Assembly (NCBI GenBank): GCA_024138025.1
Contig: JAMXBD010000237.1
Location: 1,240,001 to 1,304,000, forward strand
Length of the DNA: 64,000 bases
Source: Combretum micranthum
Taxonomy: Eukaryota; Streptophyta; Magnoliopsida; Myrtales; Combretaceae
Reading direction: 5' to 3'
Of the stretch, positions 26,201 to 38,830 are shown piece after piece. A program made the position numbers and the translations under genes. A model generated the notes under the pieces. The model worked only from the letters and a program-made list of their open reading frames with translations, did no database searches and was not told the DNA's origin. Numbering within the stretch: position 1 is the first letter of the stretch; each line of letters begins with the position of its first letter.

Positions 26201-26238
26201 CTTGTGCTCACGATTTAAACAAAGGGGCTTTTATTTTG
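23224..26238 (+). repeat. Copia-1 right LTR, split by a solo LTR and truncated at the 3' end
   Basis: Starts TGTTAGGTTATC and is colinear with 11894-13345 as far as 'aaacaaaggggctt' near 26231. About 85-110 bp of the LTR end, present in the left copy, are missing. It is interrupted at 23519/25113 by another LTR. Because the end is lost, no target duplication for Copia-1 can be shown. Confidence 0.8.
23520..25112 (+). repeat. Solo LTR in Copia-1 right LTR
   Basis: 1593 bp with a perfect 5-bp target duplication ACCTA (23515-23519 and 25113-25117). The element begins TATAATATATGG, where the first dinucleotide would be TG, and ends GCATTACA. A TATA box (tctataaataa near 23894) follows a section rich in GCCGGC-like motifs (23655-23850), so the orientation is plus. 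A solo LTR normally arises by recombination between the two LTRs of a full element. The superfamily is probably gypsy, but this is inference. Confidence 0.75.
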
Positions 26239-26294
26239 TCATATATGCAATGAGTTATGTGTCGCTTGTTAAGATAGACATCGTAAAATGAATT

Positions 26295-27900
26295 TGTCAC
26301 TTCCCAAAGGATATCCTATGCATAGTAGTTTATCATACATAGTGCGGAAATCTAGGAATGACACCCCTATTGCACAAGGATTTCTCATACGGTGTATAAA
26401 GCGTACTCATTTTTTAAGAACTCTACTGGCTTTTGCCAGTTTACTATACAACTTAATTTAATTTAACACTGAATAACATGAATAGGTTTTTATGACAGTA
26501 ATTCTGCATAATAAGTCACCAATAAAGACCATACATATTAAATTAGAGTCTTTACATAAAGGGATTTAAATGAAACAATAGTTTATCAACAATCGTCTCA
26601 CTCATCCTAAAGCTCCTAACACTGACTTGTGGTGGCTGGCGATACGAATCAACCCATAGACTTTTCTACAAAGTAGTATACTGTGGGGTGTAAGCTACAA
26701 CAAGCATAGTGAGCAATTTCTTCCTACCATACTTTCAAGCAAGTATATAGCAGTTAATTATTTTTCAATCATATACTATGCATGACAAAGACATAAATTC
26801 AACAGATATACCCAGCCAATGAAAACTATGTATAGTACGGATTTTCGCCCTTCGTCAATTGGCTTGAGAAAGTTCCATTACACGTCAGCTCTAGGTACCT
26901 TCACTTCGAGTATTTTTCACAATGTTATTTAAAGTTTAAGTTGGCTAAATTTTCCAAAATAAAAACTTATTTACTCTGAGGTAAGTAACGAGTACATCTT
27001 ACCCCTAAGCAATGAAATGCTGGCTTAACTCCTAATAAAAGGGTTGCATTCCCCGCTATGAAGTAGTTCCCTAAGGTTGGAGTAGGGCCCATGGTATACC
27101 ACCTTAATCACAACCATAACCAATTCATTGCGTGGTGCTGATGGTAGTTAGAAAATGCGAGTTATGCAATGCATGAATTCATTTTTATTTTATGCAAGTC
27201 AAATATAATTAGGTTCAAACGATCAATCATTTAACTGTAAACACTTACATCAATTATTTAAGGAAAATGCAGCAAGCAATTTATTCCCTTTTATTTAGAG
27301 TATATTATCAAACACCAAACATTATCATTCACATGCATAGATCCCAATTCCCCATACAATTTAATTTATACTAATAATTATCTTAAGTAAAACTAATTAC
27401 AAGCATAGACAAGTATAATAATCATAGGAAAAAATACTTACTCTCTCATAGTAGTATCTAATTGTAATAATCGTTTGGTAACTCAGTGTCTAACTCTTAA
27501 TCACCTGGATGCAGTAAGGTAATAATACTATATGAGAATTAATTCAATTAAGCTAAACTGTATATCCATACTACAGCATAGTTTGTTCCCTTGTAGTTTT
27601 GGCGTTCAAACTTCAATCGGCTATAGCTTTCTCATTTCAAATATGTTTTTCACAAACTTATAGTCGATTTCATATAATTTTTCGTGTACTTTTAGATGAT
27701 GATATTCGTTCGGGCATTTGATTTTCAAATTAATAGAGTTTATTAAATTTATGTAAACGCCTCACACTTTTATTTCATCTTATTTTATGTTACTGTTCTA
27801 TGTTCTTATATATATATATATTATTTTATTATTTATTTAATATTATTATGATTATATAAATATATATAGATATATATATATTTTTTTTTCTTTGGTATTT
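26295..27900 (-). repeat. LTR-like sequence on the minus strand
   Basis: The plus strand starts TGTCACTTCCC, compatible with an LTR end (GGGAAGTGACA) on the minus strand. Near 26680-26720 a 'gggtgtaagct...agtgagcaa' block resembles family-T LTR sequence in reverse. No TATA box, partner or target duplication was identified. There is no gene. Confidence 0.3.
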
Positions 27901-28180
27901 GCATGGGACCATTATTGTCTTCTTCTTCTAAATCCATCTCTCACCATCAACTCTATACGTGTGTGTGTGTATACTTATCATTTATTTATACCCTCGTGAC
28001 ACTCAACCCCACGTATTATATATGTTGTTCTATTATTATTATTATTATGACAGATATGCATCTGGATGTTTATTACATCCGATGGGCGGCCAAGGATATA
28101 TATATATATATAAATACACACATGTATTTACGTTAGACTAATGGTTACACGTGCTTATATATATATATATATATATGTAT
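27805..28180. repeat. Cluster of AT, GT and ATT microsatellites
   Basis: TA runs at about 27810-27822, 27866-27882, 28098-28112 and 28157-28177, a GT run at 27959-27972 and an ATT run at 28033-28048. The small open frames here are by-products of these runs. Confidence 0.9.
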
Positions 28181-28891
28181 GAAGTTAACACTAGTCAAAC
28201 TGAACTTAGCTTTCATTCTAGTATTTAGTTATTTCGCTTGGATTTTGTCGTTCATTATATTTGGATCATCTAACTTAGCTTTCATTCTAGGATTTTGAAC
28301 GCACGGGGGTAAAACAAGGATCGCGTTCCTGCTTCTTACACTAGACTATGTAGTTCGTACCTTTGAGCGCTCCACTAGCATCAACTACAGCATCCTGGGC
28401 ACTCGACCAACATCAACTAGGCCTTAAATTCTACCTTGGTTTGTAGTTGTAGGGGCTTGGTATATTTTCTAAAACTAGAGCCTATTGCGTAGGATTGTTT
28501 TCAGATTCATCTTATTTTTTAATACAACTAGAAAGTTAGAAACAGAGGTGTATTTACCATGGAAATGGGAGCATGCGAAGTCCTTAAGCTGGAGCACTTC
28601 TAGTTTGCCTGATTCGATCAAGAAAAGGAGTCTCCGATCCTAGTGTCAGGTATTGATGTTAGCATTATGGAAGGAATAGAGAATATATATATGTGTGTAT
28701 GTGTGTGTGAGGAAGACTTTATGACGTTTTAAGGCTGACGTTCACTTACGTTTGTTGGAGTTTTGATAAAGTAATAATATACTCACTTTCTATTGATCAA
28801 ATCATGCTAAATCATTATAGATTTTATAGAAATTGAATGGAATTGGTACTCAAGTGTGCTTAAATTGTTATTTCAGGTCTTGAAGAGTTAT
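28181..28891. other. Stretch without recognisable gene
   Basis: No protein similarity recognised. A short duplicated phrase (cttagctttcattctag) occurs at 28205 and 28271. Confidence 0.5.
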
Positions 28892-31800
28892 TGTAAACCC
28901 CTAAAGTTTTACTATCAGTTAAGCTTAAACCCTAATTAGAAGGTCAACCGGAAACCTAGAGTCAACAAAACCCTAGTTAGACAACAGTGTAAGTCTAGCA
29001 ATCCCGTGTTCGTAATCCTAAGTAAGTAAGTAAGAGATTAGTATGTAGAATAGTTCGTAATAACATAAGATAACTTAAAAATATATGATTTGTCAAATTG
29101 CAATTCGTTTTGAATTCGATTGGATACAGTTTTTGAAAAACGAGTTCCAAGAGTCGGAGTAGTAAAAATATTCCAGATATACCATTAGACTCGTAAAAAT
29201 ATAAGGTTTTAAAAATATCAGTTTTATAATTTTTCATTAACTAAAAATATCAAATATAGCCTTTTTACATGTATTTTTATTACTATCGGTAATTTAATTA
29301 TCTTGTTTACTATTATTTCTATTCTATATTATTCATCACTATTCATCTATCTATATTTTTTCTTACAACCTATTCACCTATTTTCTTACAATTTTCATTT
29401 TCAATATAATTTCTCATCTCTCACATCTAATTTTTCATTAACAAAAATACAAAAAAAAGAAATAAATAAATATCTCTCCCTCCTTCTCTCTCAATTAGCG
29501 CTGGCCCCTCCCCTCTTTCACTCATATTTATTTAAATTTTTACTTATTTAATCAACAAAAAATTTCCTCCACTTTTTTCTATAAATACCACCCATTTCTT
29601 CCATTTCCTTCACACCTTTTATACGCTACCATTACTATCTCAAGATGTCTTCAAAAGTTTTCTCAAAGTTCTCTCTATTTTTCTCTTCTTCCATAGGTAA
29701 TAATCTAAGCTTTATATATGTCCATTTGTTTAGCATGAATATAGAGTGTGTTTTCTAAACCCATGAAGGTTAGAAAAGCAACAATATGTTCATACTTTGT
29801 TCTTGTTCATGAATCTATTTTTCTTTATGTTGTTCATATTTATATCCAACTAAATATATCTATGTAGTTATATATATCTTTTAGAGCATATAAGCCCATT
29901 TGTTATTGCAATTTATTTATTTTCAAGTTATTTTAAGATTAGTCTTTCTAGTCTTTCTAGTCTTAGACTTGTCCACATCAAGTCAAAACAATTTTCTTTT
30001 TATTTTGAGACTAGTCTATTCTTAGTCCCGGTAAGCCTTGAAGAAGCTAAGGCTCCCAATACTTGACAATTATTATTATTATGCTTTTTTTTTTCTTATA
30101 TTCGTTATTGTCTTATCTTATGATATTTTTATCTTTTTATAAACTACATAATCATATTCATGCATGGCTAATATGTTGTTATCCAAATAAAAAGAGATCT
30201 TTTTAATGAAAGACTGAACTTTAAAATTTTATCACTTAATAAATATTTTTCACCAAGACTTAGAAGGATGTTTTCAAATAAAGTCCTTTTTAAAACTTTA
30301 TGTAAGCTCATCGTAAAATTGATAAGGAAGTTTTTCCAAAGTCTAAAGATAATTTTTTTTCAAATGACAACCTAGGAAATCTTGATATATACATGACAAC
30401 TTGATACCATGACAAAGTTTTTACCAACTTTTTAAACTAAAAGCTAAACAAGTTTTCAAGAAAATCAACTTACAAGTCTTAAGAAACCCACTTAGAAAAA
30501 AAAAAAATTTAAATTTGTCAACAATCTAAGAAAATAAATTTTCATAGAATAAACTCATTAAGTACTATTAAAGATTACTTTTGAAACTCTATTTTTCAAA
30601 TCCTAGAAATAAAATATGGTAAATAATTTTAAAAAAATCAAACTTTATTCCAACTCACTTTTGATAAACTAAAGAATAAAAATATAGAACATTAAATCAC
30701 GATCACCCAAGAATTTATAAGTCATTTCAACCACATGAAGAAAAGTTTAACAGACCCAATTTTTTTCAAAACTTAGGAAATATTGTTTTATGAAAATGAA
30801 TTAAATGAAACAACACCTATAACATCATGCATAAATTATAAGTCTATTTATATGCCAAAGGAATTCTTTCAAGTATATACATATTTGAGTTTTACTTAAC
30901 AAGCTTTAGTGAAGGAAGGATTAGAAAATGTTGTTTTTCAAGAAGGGAATTTTCGTAGTAGATCTATACGCCTCTGATCCGAGAGCCAAATGACTTGTTA
31001 TAGTAAAAAAAACCTTAGAAATGAATAGATCTTTTCAAGTAGGTAGAAAACGACATATAATATGCGAAATTCCAAGTTAAAATGAGCTTATTATGGCCAT
31101 TTTAAGTTGGAACTTCCTCTAGTCCGATTTTTACCACCATTTAGAGAAAGACTTAGAATCTTTAAAGTAGAAATTCTATGAAAGACTCATTTTGGGTATT
31201 TCATCTTGTTTAGGTGAAGAAGGAACTGATATTGCCTTCCTAGAAGATTATTTCGACTAGGAGCGATCGTCATGGAGTGAGTTAATCCCTTACTAATTTC
31301 ATTTCCTTGAATGTGCTTGTAAGTAGTGGCATTGGAGATTAAGGAAAGATAAATGAATAAATGATTGCGTGAATGATTGAATGAAGTGGTTGATAAATAA
31401 GAAGCTAAGTATATCGAAAGAACGTTTGATGAATAATTTATGTTCTCTTACAGTGGTATGATGAATATTGCTTTAGTCGTCTTTAACTTAAAATAAAAAA
31501 TAATTGGATAAACTAATATTAAAAATAATTCATGCATGGCATATTATGAGCCACATTTATTTTTCGCTACTATTCTTTGTGTGGGGAAACGATGAATTAT
31601 AGTGATGGCTAGTAGTAGCCGGGAAGTCTTCATGGGCAAGTGGAAGCCGATAAGTCTGCAAATATTGATGGTCGAATTGGCCAGTAATCACCTAACCCCC
31701 AACATGGAGGGCATAAAATCCATGCTACACATGGTTTCCGGTTAATCGTATGTATCTTGATTTCTCATGTAATTGTTGCATTCACATATGATTGTCTAAA

Positions 31801-32322
31801 ATACTTATATGTTTTATGAAAATGCTTTGAAGAAAAGATTTATCTCACTAAGCTAGTTTTGCTTATACCCCTATAGCTTTTTATTACTATTTGATTACTT
31901 GTCATTGGTACCAAGGAGCCCCTTTTGTCAGGTATGAGTCAAAGTTACTAGGAGTTTTTGAAAGAAGTTTACATATTTAGTTTTTGGGTGTTGACTTCTT
32001 AGAAAAATTTATATAGTAGACTTTTGTTATATTCATGTATGTTTTTAAGATGACCTAGATTAACAAGGCTTTTAGTACGAGGGAATGCCACTAAGAAGTT
32101 GTAAGAATTTTTATCTTGATGATTATTACATGTTTACCTTTATAAGTTGTTGCATGCTTTTATTATCTGCTTAAATGTTATACCCCTTTGAGTCTCCTAC
32201 TATCTTGGAAGCATGTCTTGCATGTGATATCGAAGCTCCTGCATGGCTAAGATTGTTATTCATTAGCTTTAATATTATATGCAGCGGACTGTCATGTTTA
32301 GAGTACCCTCCGGGTCGTGACA
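28892..32322 (+). repeat. Family-T gypsy solo LTR, complete
   Basis: 3431 bp starting TGTAAACCCC and ending GTCGTGACA. The flanks GTTAT (28887-28891) and GTTAA (32323-32327) are a 4-of-5 match to a 5-bp target duplication. A TATA box lies at 29579-29588. No internal region is attached, so this is a solo LTR. It is the reference copy for other pieces at 240-945, 36400-37124, 41000-43790 (minus) and 48121-50767 joined to 63039-63950 (minus). The long LTR and the methionine-type primer site after one copy suggest a Tekay/Del-like chromovirus; that assignment is inference. Confidence 0.72.
29579..29588 (+). promoter_or_regulatory. TATA box of family-T LTR
   Basis: ctataaatac lies 687 bp inside the LTR and is followed by a CT-rich leader. 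The same decamer occurs on the minus strand at 63220-63229, at the equivalent place in another copy. Confidence 0.65.
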
Positions 32323-33060
32323 GTTAACATACAAACACAATTGAATTAGAGGAGTTTTACACAAATTTGGACAAAAACAGAATGTATACCGGCAAATTGT
32401 AGAGTACACCGCCGGCCTTCAACATTGAAACAGTCAGCCTTCATTAACATTACGAACACCGACCATTGAAAAGTTTAGATCTATGCCGGTGACAAATTTG
32501 CAGGGTACACCGCCGACCTTGAAGATATTTTTCATTTTAACACTAGCAAAGTTTGGATCTATGCCGCCGATGTTAAGCCGATGTTCCTTGTGAACAAAAT
32601 TAAAGTTTCTAATGCTGGCTTAAACATGGCCGCCCTTGAACACAAATTCATCAGCTTTTGCAATTTTTCGACAGACATCAGTATTTGAAGATTATACACC
32701 ATCGGCAATGCAGTAGTGTAGAGCATGCACATAACCTAGATTTTAAACACTGGCTTAAGCACTGGCAGTGTACATGTGGAGCTTCATCAGCCTTCATCCA
32801 ATGAATGTACGCCAACAATTTTAGAGGCTACACCATCGGTGTAAAGCCGGTGTTGGATGTCTATGGAATTAAAAACATTAAAGCTGACTTGAGACCGCCA
32901 GCGTTTATTGCAAAATTCATCAACTTCAATTTTTTTATTTGTATGCCGCAAGGTACGCTATCGTCGTAGACTGTGTAACCGTCGGTATACATTGCAACCA
33001 ATGAAATTCCTTTGCCTTTGCTTATAAATATTTCTTGTTATCATTTTAAAAAGAAGAAGC
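32323..33060 (+). repeat. Degenerate GCCGGC-rich repeat block with TATA box
   Basis: Imperfect phrases such as 'acaccgccggccttcaac', 'accgccgaccttgaa' and 'gccgatgttaagccgatg' recur every 40-120 bp between 32385 and 32990. The block is followed by ttataaata at 33022-33030 and then a purine-rich leader. This looks like the U3 region of an LTR of the same kind as 23520-25112. No boundaries were found. Confidence 0.4.
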
Positions 33061-33429
33061 ACGAAAGGAAAAAAAAAAAAACCCTAGACAGTAAGAGGGA
33101 GTGAAAAAAAAAACATGTATTCTTGGGATTCAATCTCATGGCACTAAAACCCTAATGTTCTAGCAACATGTAGAGGTGATTTTAAGGTTTTGTTATGATT
33201 AAGCAATGCTCGATTCAATTGGGTTGATGGATTTGAAAGCAAGATTATGATGAATGAAATTGCTATTGAGGTGTTTTCCATCCTTTATTTGTATGTCTAT
33301 TGCTTGATTGTTATTGAGATGCCATGTTTTATTGATGTTTGATCATGCATTGATGGATTTGATGAATTGGGTAAATTGACTTGTTTTGATATTGTCATTT
33401 AATTATTTGGAATTTAATCATTGTTATTC

Positions 33430-33886
33430 ATGATCTATTTGATTAGTTCAGGGCCCATATTGATTGAATAGATTAGGATTAGAGATACTCGGGAGAGATT
33501 CAATAATCCATATTGAGGTGAAAATGAGAAGGAACAAGAGTCAATTAGGATGAACAGGAGCAAAACAGAAGCGTTATGGGCGAATTGGATCAAAACTAGA
33601 CTATAAACCGCCAGCCTATAAGCCAACGCCATCAGCTTTGAAGAGAGTAGGCCGCTGGCCTATGAGCAACTTCGATAATGTCATTTATTTCATATATTCA
33701 TTTCAATTAATGGCGACCAACTTTGTTATTTATGCCGCCAACTTATCTTTTATTACGTAATGACTTTTGGTTTTTAGGTTTTTTGAGTTTCCTAGGTTAT
33801 GACTTTTGGTTTTTAGGTCTTTTGAGTTTCCTAGGTCATGACTTTTGGTTTTTAGGTCTTTTGAGTTTCCTAGGTCTTTATAAATA
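33430..33886 (+). promoter_or_regulatory. LTR U3-like promoter with a 39-bp triplication
   Basis: A second block with 'ccgccagcctataagcc' and 'gtaggccgctggcctatgag' (33605-33665) leads into three tandem 39-bp units at 33760-33798, 33799-33837 and 33838-33876. The last unit touches a TATA box (tttataaata, 33877-33886). Units two and three are identical. Repeats just upstream of the TATA box are typical of enhancer modules in plant LTRs. Whether it is active cannot be told from the sequence. Confidence 0.5.
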
Positions 33887-36399
33887 GTTATATTTGCTTT
33901 TGTATAAAATAGACTTGGATATTAGTTCTTTTTATGAGAGTTTTCTCTTGTGAGTTCCTATGAGAACTTATTGAACTTATCGGATTGATAATCCATGGCA
34001 TTCTTATTTAATTAGATTTATCAATCAAATTCATCCTCATTTGATTGTGGTATCTTTCTAATTTTACAAAGATTCGTGTTTTGTTTAAACAATGGGTCAA
34101 GGTTTTCCTTTGTTTATTGGGTTTTGGGATTGTTATTCCTAGGGTTTGCAGCATCGGTTGAGGGTTATTTAATCAGAAATATTCAGATCTATGCATGTCA
34201 AATGTGGTATGAATCAAAGCGTTGCCAAATTCGTATCAGATATGAACACAACTTGAATTTTTTAAAAAGACTTGTTATAGGGATATGCATGTTTTTGATG
34301 AAATTCATGAACTCAATTTTCTTAATGCGATTTTGATTGCAATTTTTGGTCACTTAGCGGCGCTTAATTTGTAATTTAAACTAGAATAGTAATTTTGGTG
34401 TGAGCGGATTGCTGTATACCTGATAATTATAGATAAATTGTCTTGGTGGGATAATTTATGCTGTAATTAGAATTTTGCTACTTTAGGCGGTGAGCGAGTT
34501 CTAGTGAGTTTGATTAAATCTCAAGTAATCAGTTTCAATATCAACTTGAGGCATAAATCCTATTCAAATGAGAATATAATTATATTGTATTTGATTTTTT
34601 TGCATCTCCTAAACTTGGATCCATCTATTTTGTTGTAGAGCATACGGTTTGAAGTGTTCACATTTGCTCATTAGTTTAGCCTTAATTAAATCATAATCTG
34701 ATACTTTAGTTAAAAATCTTGTTCATGAGAGCTTAGCTTAGGGAAACATTCAAACACCTAGTACTTAGTCATTAGCTTCTTGTGTTTCGACTTGGACTCA
34801 TTAGTATTTGCTGCATACGCATCCGGTTTGCTGACCAGTTATTTTGTGCACATAAATAGAGTTTGAATTTAAAAAGCATAGTAACATAGAAATCCAGTAA
34901 TCAAGCTTCAGTAATGCCTCGATCGGATTAGGCGAGCGGTTTAGCCGAGAGAAGTATACCTTGAGCTGTAGTGTTAGTCTTAGGAATCTTGTGAAAATCA
35001 GTGACTTTAGGAATGTGGTGTTAAAGAAGGTATTGGTGAAAGAAAAAAAAAATGGCTTTAAGCTGTTGTTCGTAGCTTCCTAGTTAGGTGCAGCAGTACG
35101 AAGTTGTGACAATAGGAGTTAATTTAAAGCTATCTTGATCGGGTCTTCTTCCATTTTGTCACCATCAAGAGGCGTTGGCTAACTTCAAAGCTGTCATTTG
35201 TATCGTTTAGTGAAAAAGCTGATATTGGTTTGTTGTGGCGTTGTAGACAAAAGAAATCATAGTAGTCGGTTAGTTTGTCTTAAGCAGTGACGTTGCACTT
35301 CTGTTGATGGGATGGTGTATTTATGCGCAAGAGACAGATTAATTGAACAGCTTTCATTGTGATTAATTAAATTTTTCCTGCAAAATTTCTATTCCGTCGT
35401 TCTAGGTCCTTGTGTCAGCAGGTATGGTAATTCCTTTCAGTTTGTTCTATAGTTATGGATGGGACATCCATTTGATTGATTATTATAGGTGAGCAGCAGG
35501 GCAAGGCATGTGGCAGGGGAATTCAGTCTTGAAACCCCTTTGGCGTCTTCTTTTCTCCCTTCCTTTGGCGGTGATAATTCCTTTGTTGCCCATAGGGTAG
35601 AAGATTAAGTGGTAGTCTTGATTGTTTTTGTTAATTGCGAGAGTGAAGTCGGCCATCCTTCATGGAACTGCTGTCATGAATTCTATAGGTTTAACGTGGT
35701 GTATGGGGTGGTTAAGGTTAGAAGTCGTGTTGAAATTGTGCCTACAATGATGGAAGTGACAATTGCTTAAATCATAGCTTCAAGGTTTTCATCTCCTCAA
35801 CTGAAGTTCTCGGCAGTTTAGGCTCATCAGTTCGCATGTGGGGCGATTCTTTTCTTACTCCTTTGTGTGCTTAAGTGTGTTGCCGTAGCAGAGTGCTTCT
35901 AGGGGATGTCCTTGCTGCTGTCATAATCATACATTTATGTGTTGATGTCAAGGTATAAAGCACATGTTTCCTTTCAAATTCACAGGTGTTGTAGTAGCTT
36001 TTCCTAGTTTCTTCACGACATGGCTGATGTTCATGGACTGTTGCGAAGAGTTGAGACGTTCGTCCTATAAATCTTTAAGCAGGATGTGGCTGGCGTGCGT
36101 GGACTGACGTGAAGCTTTTTTTCCACAAGAAGGAATTGAATTTAAAGGATTGAAAATATCCTCACTTAACAGCTCATGGTCTTTGCTCGATGAGGTGGAG
36201 TCGGTGCTCCAGGCGTATAGGGTGTGTTTGAGTCTAGTTGTACAGCTGTTGAATTAATCTCCTTAATTTTTTATATAAACGGTGCTAATTTCCCCTTTTA
36301 AGTCACAGGTTATTTATTAAATCTTTATTATTACAGTTTCCTATCTATGTATTAGATTATTATTATATGTATCATTTATTATTATCATTATTTTTTTAT
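33887..36399. other. Region without recognisable gene
   Basis: Follows the TATA box at 33877 and may be the rest of that LTR. The open frame 34076-34336 starts with a hydrophobic segment but matches no family I know. The part 34900-36250 is richer in GC than its surroundings but has stops in all frames. Confidence 0.5.
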
Positions 36400-37124
36400 A
36401 TATTCTTCTTTCATACTAGCTATGTGTATAAATATATATCTATAAATTTTTAATTATCCAATTTGGTCCTAATTTATCATAGACTCATTGTTATTATTAT
36501 TCAGATTCTCCCTCGAAAATTTACAGGGTTTACATACATAATTATTCGTACCATGTGTTTGTTGCATAGCATATGCACGTAAATTAATAAACTTGTTTAA
36601 ATTTATGGTATGGATAAAAGGTATATCTTACTAAGCATATTGTAAGCTTACACCTCCATAGATTTTTATTGAAATATGTATGCTTGAGACTCCATTCAAG
36701 GAATGGGACATTAAGGAAATCATCGGTAGATTTTTGAGCCTTTATGGGAGAACTGGGTGCATAGGATAAAGTTCCACTTTTTTTTTTTTTTTTTTTTTGA
36801 AAATTTCTTTATGAGCAATATGGGATATGTTAATATTTTTGAGATTACTAAAAAATACATATGCAGATTTTGATTCATTTGAGGATATTAGTGGGGATAT
36901 GCCCCTAAGATTTGTAATTAACTTTAATTATGTTTATGAGATATATTTCTCTTACCTTGCTACTTAATTGTTATCAATATAAATTGTATCACTCTGATGT
37001 ATTCCCTTTGTTGTGATATACACCTTGTGCATAATACGAAAGCCTTTGTATAATTAAGATAGTCATTCGTAAGCTTTAGTTTTGTATTCGGCGGACTGCT
37101 ATGTTTAGGGTACCTCTCTTGACA
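36400..37124 (+). repeat. Family-T LTR, 3' part
   Basis: Shares 'atcttactaagca...cttacacctccatag' (36627-36662) and the terminal 'ggcggactgctatgtttagggtacc' arrangement with 31840-32322. Ends CTTGACA at 37124. A T20 run at about 36779-36798 interrupts it. The 5' portion is not recognisable. Confidence 0.5.
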
Positions 37125-37136
37125 TAATAGTTTAAG

Positions 37137-37149
37137 TTGGTATTAGAGC
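37137..37149 (+). other. Gypsy primer-binding site
   Basis: ttggtattagagc, one mismatch from the methionine-tRNA complement tggtatcagagc, 12 bases after the LTR end. It suggests that this LTR copy once had an internal region to the right. The next 1.4 kb has no gag that I can recognise. Confidence 0.6.
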
Positions 37150-38600
37150 AACAAGATTTTAGGAATTAGGTGAAAGGATACTAAGAGATTAGAATGATAT
37201 ATTTTGACCTTAGAAGTAAAGAGGTAGATATTAGATGACCCTTAAGTTAGCATGAGTGATAGCTTTAATTTCAAGTGACCCATAAGGTCTGACTTCTGAT
37301 GTTTGAAGAATTAAAAAACATAAATAATTAATAATACTACCTTAGAGATTTTTAGAAAAGGCAGAAAATATTGGAGAACTTTTGGGAGGTTATGTATAAT
37401 GGACAAAAATACTACATGGAAAAGTTTACCCTAGAATGTTGACCATAAATTTGGAGAAAGCGATAATAATTGGAGAATGATCTTAGGAAGGTAATGTGAG
37501 AGAAACATGAAGGGAACAAGAATATGAAATGTTGGATGGATAGATTAAACCTATCTTAACAGCTCCCATAAGATTTAATGCATATTATCCCTACTTGACT
37601 CTTCGTCTGAAATCAAATAGAAGAAAATAATGTACCCCTTCTTTAATAAAATCGCTAAGTGAATAACATCATCCACATGCCTTCGCTATCCTTTTTAACA
37701 AACAAGATGAAAACAAATAATGAAGTGTTTTGCTATACCCCTTTCTCTCAAACGTCAGGACCATAAGTAACATATGCATGTAATATGATCAAGATAAAAA
37801 GATATCTAATGGGATCATCTTGCTTTGTTTCTAAGAGACTACTTGAGGAGATCATGCAACGATCGGACATCCCTTCTAAGGAATGATAAGAACAAGAATC
37901 ACCCCTACCATAAGATCAAACCCAAGAAATTCTAACCACTTTAGGACACCTGGGAGATATGTTGAAAGAGTTCATACGACAAGCACCCAAAATTGGTACT
38001 TGTGAAGTACAAAAGAAAAGTAAAGCATAGTGCTTGTAAAGAATAAATAATACTGGTATAAGATAAAATACATATATAATTTTGTTCAACTAACATTTTT
38101 ATAAGCTGATAAAATTATATCAAATAGTGGAAAAATAATTTAGTATTATTTTATTTTCAAATTTTTTCCAATTATATTATCTAGTTTGCGTGCTAATGAT
38201 TGGGTATGATAATTGTTTGCTTTAATTGATAAAGTTTTGTCTTGATAAATTAATACTACATTATAGATAATTATTTCTTATTATTTTATTACTAAATATT
38301 ATTTGAATATACTGTCTCAATTTTTGTGTCAGTAATTAGTTTCTCGAATCGTTTGGCATAGTGTTATTGGATTGATTAAGCTATCATATTTAGAATTGTT
38401 TTGATGGTGATATTTTTTACTAAACTACTTACCTTTATGGTTTCAAGTTTACCCTATTCATCTGATATCCTAAGATTATTGAATCTCTATCTGATCCCGT
38501 CTAGGTTTTCTAGGGTTTGATTTTAGGATTTTAGTTTTAGTATTAGTTTTAGGGTTCTCACCTCATGGTGCTATACTTAAGAGATGCATCAGAAGCTGTG
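37150..38600. other. AT-rich region without recognisable gene
   Basis: Possibly the degraded leader of the gypsy element whose primer site lies at 37137. No protein similarity seen. Confidence 0.5.
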
Positions 38601-38611
38601 TTGAAGGCTTA

Positions 38612-38665
38612 GATTTCTTGATACACCCATGTAAAAACATCTCTAAATTCGTTAACCAAATCCAC
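38612..38665 (-). pseudogene. Short gypsy reverse-transcriptase-like scrap
   Basis: Minus strand encodes NEFRDVFTWVYQEI, close to the EF(K)DVFAWSYQ(E/D)M motif near the start of gypsy reverse transcriptases in Tat-type elements. A stop codon follows at 38609-38611 and nothing else of the enzyme is recognisable. The small size makes this tentative. Confidence 0.35.
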
Positions 38666-38737
38666 TAAGGGATCTTTGATTGCTTTTACTAGGCTCTTAC
38701 TAATAGAGATGGGCCTAGCATTTAAGGAAAATGAAGT

Positions 38738-38782
38738 TATATATATATATATATATATATATTTGCGTGTGTGTGTGTGTGT
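38738..38782. repeat. Compound (TA)n(GT)n microsatellite
   Basis: TA run 38738-38762 followed by a GT run at 38767-38782. Confidence 0.95.
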
Positions 38783-38830
38783 ATGTGTATGTGGTAGGGT
38801 TACTACAATTAGCTGATTACGTGTAATCAC

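Larger units (their letters stand above)
11894..26238 (+). mobile_element. Copia-1: old Ty1/copia element with deleted pol, carrying three insertions
   Basis: Left LTR 11894-13345 and right LTR 23224-26238 are clearly related, sharing for example 'ttaaaataggttt' near the start and 'acgattt/atgatttaaacaaagggg' near the end. A primer-binding-site-like ttggtatcac follows the left LTR at 13347. Only gag remains: after a GPK-VWV motif near 22390, typical of the end of gag in related copia elements, there is no protease, integrase, reverse transcriptase or RNase H. The locus was later entered by a MULE-like element (13520-14744), Copia-2 (15403-21755) and a solo LTR (23520-25112). Because pol is absent, it could only ever have moved with help in trans. 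Confidence 0.8.

Noticed and set aside
34076..34336. Open frame of 86 codons with a hydrophobic N-terminus
   Set aside because: No family resemblance, lies in LTR-like DNA, and no promoter or conserved motif beyond chance.
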